Positions 9,655 through 16,792 of a stretch of 64,000 bases of DNA are shown in pieces; position 1 is the first letter of the stretch, and each line of letters starts with the position of its first letter. Where the stretch lies: NCBI RefSeq assembly GCF_004310285.1, contig NZ_SISF01000032.1:248001-312000 (forward strand), read 5' to 3'. The notes beneath the pieces were generated by a model. The model had not been told where the DNA came from, searched no databases, and saw only the letters and a program-made list of their open reading frames with translations. The position numbers were made by a program, and so were the translations under genes. Source of the stretch: Agrobacterium cavarae. Lineage in GTDB: Bacteria > Pseudomonadota > Alphaproteobacteria > Rhizobiales > Rhizobiaceae.

Positions 9655-9776
9655 TCCAAATCCTCATCAACTGGAGCGCCGTGCGTCCTATTGGACGGCC
9701 AAAAGACGCTCCACCTTCTTAACTCTATGCATCGTGCCTGCCGAAATCGGTTACGATGTTCAGGCCGATGCCATCG

Positions 9777-10832
9777 TCATCGTGCTCCGGAAAACGGGTC
9801 GGCGAGCGCTGCTTCCGGGCGGCTTATCGGATACTTCGTCCCGGAAACACGACCCGCCATGTCCTTTGCACCGCTGTTCTTCAAAATAGCGCGGAAGCTT
9901 GGATGCATCCCGCCATCGACATAAGCGTTCATGACGCTTGAAGTTCCACCGGCCATGGCAACATCGAGCTTCTGCTTCTCGACGTCGAGCCGCGAGGCCA
10001 CTTGCGGGTCAAGTTGATTGACAGCGGGTGGGCAGGCTGCCAGCGGATCGGCCGGCTCTCCACCGGCAAATTCTGCGTTGAACACGTAGCGGCGACCGCA
10101 GACAGAGACCTTTGGCTGACGGCGGGTGACTTCGAAATAGTCGTAGCCATCCTTCAGCGTCCGCCAGAAGGGGAAGTTCGGATCATTCTTGTAAGCCGCC
10201 AAATTCTTCGCCGTCATGCGGAACGGGTAGGCCTGAACCTGGAAGCGATCCTGGCCGCCCTTCAAGGCACGCTCGACGATCGCATAGATCTCGCCAATCT
10301 GCGCATCCGTCATGGCGTAGCAGCCAGACGAAGAACAGGCGCCATGCACCATCAGCGCTTCACCCGTATAGCCGAGCGCCGATTCAAGCCGGTTCGGATA
10401 GCCGAGGTTGAAAGAGACATAATATTGCGAGTTCGGGTTCAGCATGCTGGAGGAGACATGGTAGAAACCTTCAGGCGCCTGTCGATCCCCGCTCTTGGTT
10501 TTGGGACCAAGCTTGCCGGACCACCGGCACATCGGATAGGCCTTGAACAAGGCGTAGTTACCGCTCTTGTCAACCTTCCAGACTTCCAGCTCGCTTTCCT
10601 GCTTGAAAATCCGCACGAGCACGGGGCTTTCCGGCTTCATGCCCTTGGCAGACATGGCGGCAGCAACCTTGGAGGATAATTTAGGCGGCTCTTTCGACGC
10701 GCTGTCGAACCCCATGGACGTACAGGCAGCAAGCGACGCACACAGCCCGACGACAGCTGCGGCGCGCGCCGATGCGATCATGATGTCTCGAAGCTTCGTG
10801 GCTACGAAACCCGATTTTGCCGAAGTGCTCAT
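9777..10832 (-). CDS. YafK-type L,D-transpeptidase domain lipoprotein
   Basis: About 351 residues with a signal sequence ending in a lipobox (SLAAC), followed by a YkuD-like domain of the YafK subgroup. The catalytic segment is VHGACSSSGCYAM, in which the second cysteine sits in the SGC motif of the family. The C-terminal 130 residues lie beyond the catalytic domain and have no recognised motif. Related YafK/DpaA proteins cut the bond between Braun-type lipoproteins and peptidoglycan, so hydrolysis is as likely as synthesis. A second possible start at 10781 gives a shorter, more typical lipoprotein signal (MIASARAAAVV). Confidence 0.8.
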   Translation of the reverse strand: MSTSAKSGFVATKLRDIMIASARAAAVVGLCASLAACTSMGFDSASKEPPKLSSKVAAAMSAKGMKPESPVLVRIFKQESELEVWKVDKSGNYALFKAYPMCRWSGKLGPKTKSGDRQAPEGFYHVSSSMLNPNSQYYVSFNLGYPNRLESALGYTGEALMVHGACSSSGCYAMTDAQIGEIYAIVERALKGGQDRFQVQAYPFRMTAKNLAAYKNDPNFPFWRTLKDGYDYFEVTRRQPKVSVCGRRYVFNAEFAGGEPADPLAACPPAVNQLDPQVASRLDVEKQKLDVAMAGGTSSVMNAYVDGGMHPSFRAILKNSGAKDMAGRVSGTKYPISRPEAALADPFSGAR

Positions 10833-10985
10833 GGAACGTCTTGCCCGTCTCTTTGTCGCGTGACTAACTAAAGAAGGTGACCACATGACGGCAATCACCC
10901 GAATGGACAAAGAGTCGTGAATTTCCGTTACGAGTCCGTTAATCATAGACACACAACGACGTGAGCGCGACAAATGGCAGTCCCG

Positions 10986-11765
10986 CTATCGCAAAAGTCC
11001 CTGACCGCCGTCGATCCAGACCGGCGTGCCGGTGATATGACGCGACTTGTCGCTCGCCAGAAACACCACGAGATCGGCGACGTCCTCGCTGAGACCCGCC
11101 TCCCCGCCCGTGATCGGAATATCGCCCTCCGGCCATTCGACCGGGATTTCCGTTTCATGGGAGCTACGGATATCGGTGTTGTCGTCGATCTTCGTCTCGA
11201 TTGCGCCTGGACAGATCGCGTTGACGCGGATTTTGTACTGGCCAAGCTCAAGCGCCAATTGCTGCGCCATCGCAAGCTGCCCGGCCTTGGTGGCTGAGTA
11301 GGCAGTGGCGCCCGGCGACGTGAAGGTGCGTGTGCCGTTGATGGATGAGATTATGACAACCGATCCGCCACCGGCGGCCTTCAGATACGGCACCGTCTTA
11401 TGGAGGGTCATGTAGGTGCCTCGAAGATTGACGGTCATGGTCTTGTCCCACTCTTCCGGTTTCAGATCATCGATCGGCGCCCAGACGCCGTTGATGCCGG
11501 CATTCGCCACCACAACGTCCAACCGTCCATACTTTTCAGTAAGCCGGGTGACGGCCTGATCCATTGCAGCCTCATCCGCGACGTCGGCAACCAGCGTCAG
11601 AGCCTCGCCGCCATCCTTCTCGATATCGGCAACGAGCTTTTCGAGTTCATCGGCAGTGTGCCCGAGCGCACCGATGGCATATCCATCCTTGGCAAGAGCG
11701 AGGGCGGAAGCGCGGCCGATGCCAGATCCCGCGCCGGTGACGAGTGCAACTTTTTCCTGCGCCAT
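10986..11765 (-). CDS. SDR-family NAD(P)-dependent oxidoreductase
   Basis: A classical short-chain dehydrogenase of 259 residues. It has the dinucleotide motif GAGSGIG (11-17), NAG (88-90), and the catalytic S140, Y156 and K160 (YSATK). A D61-V62 motif after strand 3 is also standard. Close family members include 3-oxoacyl-ACP reductase-like and sugar or polyol dehydrogenases; the substrate cannot be inferred. It is an isolated gene divergent from the DNA glycosylase gene, so context gives no pathway. Confidence 0.85.
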   Translation of the reverse strand: MAQEKVALVTGAGSGIGRASALALAKDGYAIGALGHTADELEKLVADIEKDGGEALTLVADVADEAAMDQAVTRLTEKYGRLDVVVANAGINGVWAPIDDLKPEEWDKTMTVNLRGTYMTLHKTVPYLKAAGGGSVVIISSINGTRTFTSPGATAYSATKAGQLAMAQQLALELGQYKIRVNAICPGAIETKIDDNTDIRSSHETEIPVEWPEGDIPITGGEAGLSEDVADLVVFLASDKSRHITGTPVWIDGGQGLLR

Positions 11766-11875
11766 AGGCGGTCTCCTATTGATGGCCGTAGCGTTTGGCC
11801 AGAACGAGTGGCTTATCCACTAAACTGGATAAAATACGGGTTGTTCCCGGCGCCTGCGCGCGTCACCATGCCGGG

Positions 11876-12430
11876 ATGAACAAGGATTTCTTCGATAGGG
11901 ATGCGGTGGTCGTTGCCAAGGCAATGATCGGGATGGAGTTTCGCTTTCACAACACGGGCGGCATCATCGTTGAGACAGAGGCCTATCGACCTGACGACCC
12001 CGCCTCGCACAGCTTCAACGGGCCAACGCTGCGCAATCGTGTCATGTTTGGTGCGCCAGGACACCTCTACGTCTACCGCTCCTACGGAATTCATTGGTGC
12101 GCGAACATCGTGTGCACCTCTGGCTCGGCGGTCTTGATCCGCGCGCTTGAACCTCAAACGGGAGTGGACCTGATGAAGATGAGACGCGGAAGTGATGTGT
12201 TGCGGAACCTATGCTCCGGTCCGGGCAAGCTCTGCCAGGCGCTTGCGATCACCGGCGACGCCGATGGAATGTCTGTGTTTGAGCAACCGGTCCTGCTCCG
12301 TCCAAGTGAGACCGATCCAGAAATCGTCACAGGACCGCGCATTGGCATTACAAAGGCGGTAGATTTGCCGTGGCGTTTCGGCGCCAAAGGCTCACCCCAT
12401 CTCAGCAAACCGTTCAGCTCTCTAACCTAA
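11876..12430 (+). CDS. DNA-3-methyladenine glycosylase (AAG/MPG family)
   Basis: A base-excision repair enzyme that removes alkylated purines. The 184 residues match the AAG fold: the catalytic segment ETEAY contains E35 (the residue that activates water in the human enzyme) and Y37, the SH pair includes H45, and the GAPGHLYVYRSYGIHWCANIV strand and GPGKLCQAL motif are typical. Upstream in-frame codons reach back to 11795 but lack resemblance to the family; the ATG at 11876 starts the conserved region. The TAA overlaps the stop of the small ORF on the opposite strand. Confidence 0.88.
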   Translation: MNKDFFDRDAVVVAKAMIGMEFRFHNTGGIIVETEAYRPDDPASHSFNGPTLRNRVMFGAPGHLYVYRSYGIHWCANIVCTSGSAVLIRALEPQTGVDLMKMRRGSDVLRNLCSGPGKLCQALAITGDADGMSVFEQPVLLRPSETDPEIVTGPRIGITKAVDLPWRFGAKGSPHLSKPFSSLT

Positions 12431-12582
12431 ACCACCATCGGTGGCTCATCGTTCTCATCCGGGTTGGGATTGGGCGCCTCGTCCGGCAGGCGGTCAGGCT
12501 CTGGCTCCTGGATTGGAGGGACTTCAGGCTGCGGCGGGATTGGCGGCGTCGTGGCATCTGGCTCTGTCGGAACAATACCCAT
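12427..12582 (-). CDS. Small proline/glutamate-rich hypothetical protein (51 aa)
   Basis: A 51-residue frame read from an ATG preceded by GGAGATGAGACGCG. The product is dominated by Pro, Glu, Asp and Asn, with repeated PP, EP and NP pairs (for example PPIPPQPEVPPIQEPEPD), and should be disordered and acidic. No signal peptide or membrane segment is present. It is convergent with the glycosylase gene; the two stops overlap by one or two bases. Short proline-rich proteins like this are often missed by annotation. Function unknown. Confidence 0.45.
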   Translation of the reverse strand: MGIVPTEPDATTPPIPPQPEVPPIQEPEPDRLPDEAPNPNPDENDEPPMVV

Positions 12583-12588
12583 CGCGTC

Positions 12589-12696
12589 TCATCTCCAAAT
12601 GTGTGCGGGCAGCCGGTCCCCAGAAATCGCCTTCCGGTCCACTGTGTTCGCCGGATCGGTCCATTCTTGCGACCACGCTGCCCGCTCTCCTGACAT
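12589..12696 (-). CDS. Possible 35-aa small ORF upstream of the proline-rich ORF
   Basis: A frame starting MSGERAAWSQEWTD and ending LPAHIWR stops six bases before the ATG of the 51-aa ORF, and the ribosome site for that ORF lies at its end. The close spacing is the only support; the reading frame stays open upstream to about 12834, so it could also be the tail of a frameshifted gene that begins at 12937. Weak call. Confidence 0.2.
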   Translation of the reverse strand: MSGERAAWSQEWTDPANTVDRKAISGDRLPAHIWR

Positions 12697-12745
12697 GACG
12701 TTGTAACGTCCAAGTCCGTGGAAGGGTTGCCCGCTTTTTTCGAAC

Positions 12746-12937
12746 TCAAACAAATCCAAGTGAGCTGCGCGCGATCTCGCGCTGATCGCCATAATCACGC
12801 GTATGGGCGTCATGGCCATATTCGTGCGCTGCATTGGTCAACTGCAACTCGGGAACCTGAAGCAAGGCATCGGCATAGGTGCCGGTCTCCTCGTCATTCT
12901 CAACAATCGTGTGAATTGGCTTCAAAAAATCGAACAT
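12746..12937 (-). CDS. Small hypothetical protein (63 aa)
   Basis: The ATG is preceded by a strong GGGAGGAAG ribosome site, which is the main reason for the call. The 63-residue product is acidic and soluble, with MFDFLKPIHTIVENDEETGTY at the N-terminus and a histidine-containing AAHEYGHDAH stretch near residue 36-45. HEYGH resembles part of a zinc protease motif but lacks the surrounding fold. No family recognised. A second frame continues past its stop, so a frameshift in a longer gene (to about 12589) cannot be excluded. The 254 bases between here and queE hold no further supported gene. Confidence 0.45.
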   Translation of the reverse strand: MFDFLKPIHTIVENDEETGTYADALLQVPELQLTNAAHEYGHDAHTRDYGDQREIARSSLGFV

Positions 12938-13191
12938 GGCTTCCTCCCATTCGAAGTTTCAACCTAACGCATCAGCCGACGCTACGTTCCTCCTCATAGC
13001 GGCAAACCATGTCCGTTAGGTACCAACTTTACTACACTTTAATTTGACGAATCGTTATGACGCAGACGCGCATTGTAGCGATCGCGACTTGAAGCCAGCT
13101 CCATCTTATGCCTTCTATCAGCACGCTCGCGGTTCCGGCTTATCGGGATGACGAGACCGCAAGATCAAGTTACCGATTTGCGCGCCCTGCG

Positions 13192-13941
13192 TTAGACGCC
13201 GCGGCGATTGCCCCACAGCAAAACGTGAAGTTGAGGCAACACGCGCGCCTCGAACCAGCGCTCCGATGCGACCTTTTCCACCAGCCACAACATGCGATCC
13301 ATAATGCCGTCGACATCGACGCGCGCATCATCGTCATCGGGTGGTGGCGGGGTGTGATTGCCGGGCTGAAGATAGACCGGAAGGGCGGGAAAGCGCGAAG
13401 CGGCTTCGCGCGCATAGGCAAAATCGGCGTCATCGAAAACGACGACCTTCAGCGCAAGCTGAGGTCCTGTCCCGGCAGCCTCCAGACAGTTCTCGAAGGC
13501 CTGCCAGTCCGTCTCCATGCCGCTGGAGGGTGGCTTGGGGCTGAGCACGAGATAATCCAGATCGGCAAACCAGTCCCTGCAGATGCTTCCTTGCGTCTCG
13601 AGCGCAAAGCGATATCCCTCGCGCTTACCTTTCTGGATCAGCGGTCCTAGCGGCTGGATCGCAGGATTGCCGCCGGACAATGAAACGGTGATCGGCTTGT
13701 CGCCAGACAGCCTGACGACTTCCGCCCAGATCGCCTCGACGGAGAGCGGCTTCCAGTCATCCCGATAGTCGCTATCCACCGCATGCAACGTATCGCACCA
13801 GGAACAGCGATAATCGCAGCCGCCGGTGCGAACGAAGACAGTCGGTAGACCGATCAGCAGCCCCTCGCCCTGGATGGTCGGACCGAAGATTTCGCTGATC
13901 CGGATCGGCAGGTCACGCGGCGCATCAACAGCCGCACTCAT
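13192..13941 (-). CDS. queE: 7-carboxy-7-deazaguanine synthase
   Basis: Radical-SAM enzyme that converts 6-carboxytetrahydropterin to 7-carboxy-7-deazaguanine on the way to preQ0 and queuosine in tRNA. The 249 residues have the N-terminal [13 protein letters not shown] signature and the iron-sulfur cysteines C42, C46 and C49 in [10 protein letters not shown], followed by [10 protein letters not shown] for SAM binding. The ATG at 13941 overlaps the queD stop by four bases and begins the conserved region, so an upstream in-frame extension is rejected. Last gene of the queC-queD-queE operon. Confidence 0.95.
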   Translation of the reverse strand: MSAAVDAPRDLPIRISEIFGPTIQGEGLLIGLPTVFVRTGGCDYRCSWCDTLHAVDSDYRDDWKPLSVEAIWAEVVRLSGDKPITVSLSGGNPAIQPLGPLIQKGKREGYRFALETQGSICRDWFADLDYLVLSPKPPSSGMETDWQAFENCLEAAGTGPQLALKVVVFDDADFAYAREAASRFPALPVYLQPGNHTPPPPDDDDARVDVDGIMDRMLWLVEKVASERWFEARVLPQLHVLLWGNRRGV

Positions 13942-14306
13942 CGCGCAGCCGCCGGCCGGTACTCTGCCCATGTCTTGGCGGTCTCGCTGACGCGCACTGC
14001 ACTCGTCTCGGGAAGCCGATCCTTGCACCACTCGTAGAAATGCTGCGCCAGCCGTTCCGCGGTCACCATGTCATGGCCGAGAACGTCGTTCAGATGCCGG
14101 TGGTCGAAGCAGTCGTCGATATAGCGCTTCAGCGGCGCCAGCTCGTGGTAGTCGCGAACGAAGCCGTGCTCGTTCAAAGCCTCACCGGAAAGCTCCACCT
14201 CGACGATGTAATTGTGGCCATGCAGCCGCGCACATTGATGATCGGCGGGCAGGCCGTTGAGTTGATGCGAGGCGGAGAAGTGAAATTCCTTGGTGATGCG
14301 AAACAT
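13938..14306 (-). CDS. queD: 6-carboxy-5,6,7,8-tetrahydropterin synthase
   Basis: Converts dihydroneopterin triphosphate to 6-carboxytetrahydropterin, the substrate of QueE. The 122-residue protein carries the zinc histidines H14, H29 and H31 (HGHNY) and the catalytic cysteine C25 (CARLHGHNY), with a DHRHLND segment further on. Length is normal. The start at 14306 overlaps the stop of queC by four bases (ATGA), and the stop overlaps queE in the same way, so the three genes are translationally coupled. Confidence 0.95.
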   Translation of the reverse strand: MFRITKEFHFSASHQLNGLPADHQCARLHGHNYIVEVELSGEALNEHGFVRDYHELAPLKRYIDDCFDHRHLNDVLGHDMVTAERLAQHFYEWCKDRLPETSAVRVSETAKTWAEYRPAAAR

Positions 14307-15016
14307 CAACGCACCTCCCGCGCCGCATAGGCACTGGTAGCCGCCGCCCAAAAATCCGGGTCTTCGTAATCTGTGGGGTCAGCCACGCCAGCCAGATGAA
14401 AGGCCTCGCGCCGCTCGACGCAGGTGCCACATCGCCCACAATGGCGCTCGCCGCCCTTGTAGCAAGACCAGGTTTCGCCAAAGGGCGTGTCGTGCTTTGC
14501 CCCATCGGTCACGATATCCGCCTTGGAGACCATGACGTAAGGTGCGTAAAGCTCCACCTCGGCATAGCCCTCCAGCGCATGGGCCTGCATGGTGTTGAAG
14601 CTATCGATAAAGCCTGGGCGGCAATCCGGATAGATGAAGTGATCGCCGCCATGAACGGCAATCGCCACCGCATCCGCCTGCTGCGCAGCCGCCAGACCAA
14701 AGGCAATGGTGAGCATGATGGCATTGCGGTTCGGCACCACGGTGGAGCGCATGGTCTCCTCTGCATAGTGCCCATCCGGCACCTCGACATCGTCCGTCAA
14801 AGCCGAGCCGGTGAGATGAGCGCCGATGGTGCGAATGTCGATGATGTGATGCGGCACACCAAGGCGGGCGGCACAGGCACCCGCATAGTCCAGTTCTTTT
14901 CTGTGGCGCTGACCATAATCGAACGACAGCAGAGCAAGCAGTTCGTGTTCCGCTGCAATTCTGTGCGCAAGCGAAACGGAGTCCAATCCGCCGGAGCAGA
15001 TGACGATCGTTTTCAT
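14306..15016 (-). CDS. queC: 7-cyano-7-deazaguanine (preQ0) synthase
   Basis: ATP-dependent enzyme that turns 7-carboxy-7-deazaguanine into preQ0. The 236 residues have the PP-loop SGGLDS (8-13), the SFDYGQRHRKEL motif, and a C-terminal zinc site formed by cysteines in SCYKGGERHCGRCGTC. First gene of the operon; AGGGAT lies before the ATG. The start codon faces the fecI-type sigma gene across a 214-base gap. I looked for a preQ1 riboswitch in this leader and did not find a convincing one. Confidence 0.95.
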   Translation of the reverse strand: MKTIVICSGGLDSVSLAHRIAAEHELLALLSFDYGQRHRKELDYAGACAARLGVPHHIIDIRTIGAHLTGSALTDDVEVPDGHYAEETMRSTVVPNRNAIMLTIAFGLAAAQQADAVAIAVHGGDHFIYPDCRPGFIDSFNTMQAHALEGYAEVELYAPYVMVSKADIVTDGAKHDTPFGETWSCYKGGERHCGRCGTCVERREAFHLAGVADPTDYEDPDFWAAATSAYAAREVR

Positions 15017-15087
15017 AATTTGAGATCCCTTGTTTTGACCGGGTGGGCTGCGACCGGATTACCGCTGGGCTTCTAGAGCAAAGGGCG

Positions 15088-15112
15088 AGGCTTGTGAAGA
15101 CGTAAAAAGCCT
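15088..15112. other. Short hairpin in the queC leader
   Basis: AGGCTT and AAGCCT form a 6-bp stem with a 13-base loop, about 70 bases upstream of queC. It could be part of an untranslated leader structure, but it does not match the preQ1 riboswitch classes I know. Weak. Confidence 0.2.
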
Positions 15113-15147
15113 AGTGACTCGCTCCAAGGGTGGACAACAAAATAACA

Positions 15148-15162
15148 TGATATTTTTAGTCA
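15148..15162. promoter_or_regulatory. Candidate iron-responsive (IRO, RirA-type) box
   Basis: The sequence reads TGA, nine AT-rich bases (TATTTTTAG), then TCA, which matches the TGA-N9-TCA pattern described for iron-responsive operators bound by RirA in Rhizobium. It lies about 70 bases upstream of the ECF sigma gene that opens the iron-type surface-signalling operon, where an iron repressor would be expected. Function inferred from pattern and position only. Confidence 0.5.
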
Positions 15163-15230
15163 TATTTAATTGCCGATGCGTCATTTCCGTTCTATGAGAG
15201 CCCAACTCAGCGAATAGTCGGATACTACCC

Positions 15231-15755
15231 ATGTGGAGCAAGCCTGCTTCTCAGTCTCAGATCAACGCAGCAATGGAAGCCTACTACGACGACCTTTGCT
15301 GCGCTATGCGCAAGCGAGGACACACGCCTCTCGGTTCGCAGGATATAGTTCACGATATTTATGTGCGGCTGATGGGGAAACCGCGACTGCCGGAAAACCA
15401 GTCGGCGGTAAAAGCATTCCTCATTCGCGCCTGCATCAATCTGGGCATAGACCACTTCAGAAGGGCAAACTTCGAAAAGCGGCTGTTCGCTGGTAACTCC
15501 GAAGAGGCTGCAACTGTAGCGGACGCTTGCCAGAGCGCTGAAGACACCGCGGACATAGGCCTGAGGCTCGTCATTCTGGAACAGGCAATCATGGAGTTGT
15601 CTTTGCAGCGTCGCCGGGTGTTTCTCGCAAGTGCAGTCGGAGGACTGACATCGACTGAGATCTCGAAGAAGAGCGGACTCACGAAGAATATGGTCGATCG
15701 CCATTTGCGAAAGGCTTATTTGCACTGCCTCCAACGACTGGAGCCGACACTTTGA
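15231..15755 (+). CDS. FecI-type ECF RNA polymerase sigma factor
   Basis: An extracytoplasmic-function sigma factor of 174 residues. Region 2 contains YYDDLCCAMRKR and the QDIVHDIYVRLM helix; region 4 contains QRRRVFLASAVGGLTSTEIS and a helix-turn-helix ending in VDRHLRKAYLHCL. The FecI-FecR-receptor order that follows is the cell-surface signalling arrangement in which an occupied outer-membrane receptor signals through FecR to release the sigma factor and switch on the receptor gene. The gene overlaps fecR by four bases. The probable RirA box upstream suggests derepression in low iron. Confidence 0.88.
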   Translation: MWSKPASQSQINAAMEAYYDDLCCAMRKRGHTPLGSQDIVHDIYVRLMGKPRLPENQSAVKAFLIRACINLGIDHFRRANFEKRLFAGNSEEAATVADACQSAEDTADIGLRLVILEQAIMELSLQRRRVFLASAVGGLTSTEISKKSGLTKNMVDRHLRKAYLHCLQRLEPTL

Positions 15756-16702
15756 CGGATCTCGCAGATCTTACGGGCAACGCCGAAGAGGAGGCAATTG
15801 ATTGGCTTCTGAAATTGCGAGACCGTCCCAACGATGAAGAGTTGAAAAAGGATTTCGACGCCTGGTTAGCCAAAGACCAGAGCAATGCGAAAGCCTATGA
15901 GCGTGTGCGTTGTCTCGTAGGCGATGCGAAGCGGCTCTCGGCGGCGCAAAGCGACTTTGGATTTCCTCTTCCGTCCAAGCCACCTTCGAAGACGGTTCTC
16001 CCCTCCATCATAGTCATGACTGGGATAGCTGCGGGCTTGTATCTTTACATGTCGGATGCGCTGATAACCTTACGGGCCGATCACGTCACGGACATTGCTC
16101 AGCGAGCATCCTTCAGAGCCCCTGACGGTTCCAATCTCGTGCTGAACGCTGACTCAGCGATAGCGTTTCAGTTTTCGCAGCACGAACGGCGTGTCATTTT
16201 GATGCGCGGCGAAATGCTTGTCGACGTTACGCCAGACCCGACAAGGCCCTTCGTCGTCGAGGCCGACGGTGCGACCGTGACAGCTTTGGGCACAGCCTTC
16301 GACGTCAACATGCTGGAGAGCGAAACAAGGGTTGCTGTCATCAGACACAGTGTCGCTGTGCGCCTTAACGATGAGCATCAGGTGAAAGTCGTCAAGGAGA
16401 ACGAGGGCGTTAATTTTGCCTCAGCCTCCGGAATTAGCGAGACCTTTCCTGTCGACTCAAAGTCCGTCACTGAATGGGAAAGCGGCAGGTTGGTATTCGA
16501 CGAGCAGCCTCTTCCGGACGTTATCGAGACCGTCGGTAGGTACTTGCCGGGAAAGATCCTGATCGCAAACCGCGAACTGCGTAGCAAAATGGTCTCTGGG
16601 ACCCTCGATATGAGCGATCCTGACAAGGCTCTTCAGTCTTTCGCCAAAGCGTTTGATATCAAGCTATTGAAGCTCACGCCCTACCTCACGATCCTGCGCT
16701 GA
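15752..16702 (+). CDS. FecR-family anti-sigma / transmembrane sensor
   Basis: A 316-residue inner-membrane regulator. The cytoplasmic N-terminus (EEAIDWLLKLRD, about 12-60) is the sigma-binding DUF4880-type domain. One membrane helix lies at about 82-102, followed by the periplasmic FecR domain (RASFRAPDGSNLVLNADSAI, FVVEADGATVTALGTAFDV) and a C-terminal region that would touch the receptor's STN domain. Start is the TTG in TTGA, which overlaps the sigma factor stop; no later start preserves the whole domain. Partner of the sigma factor before it and the receptor after it. Confidence 0.88.
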   Translation: MTDLADLTGNAEEEAIDWLLKLRDRPNDEELKKDFDAWLAKDQSNAKAYERVRCLVGDAKRLSAAQSDFGFPLPSKPPSKTVLPSIIVMTGIAAGLYLYMSDALITLRADHVTDIAQRASFRAPDGSNLVLNADSAIAFQFSQHERRVILMRGEMLVDVTPDPTRPFVVEADGATVTALGTAFDVNMLESETRVAVIRHSVAVRLNDEHQVKVVKENEGVNFASASGISETFPVDSKSVTEWESGRLVFDEQPLPDVIETVGRYLPGKILIANRELRSKMVSGTLDMSDPDKALQSFAKAFDIKLLKLTPYLTILR

Positions 16703-16792
16703 TATCGCCAGCGAAAAATCTTAAAAAGATGTCCCAAATACTCATGTTCATTCGTACCGGGGATGAAAACATCCAATATCCGGAGACTCCCC

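Noticed and set aside
12746..12937. Zinc protease suggested by HEYGH
   Set aside because: The motif lacks the spacing HExxH and the protein is too short for a metalloprotease fold.
15017..15130. preQ1 riboswitch in the queC leader
   Set aside because: Only a 6-bp stem is present; the conserved preQ1-I or preQ1-II sequence elements were not found, and QueC makes the precursor rather than importing it.
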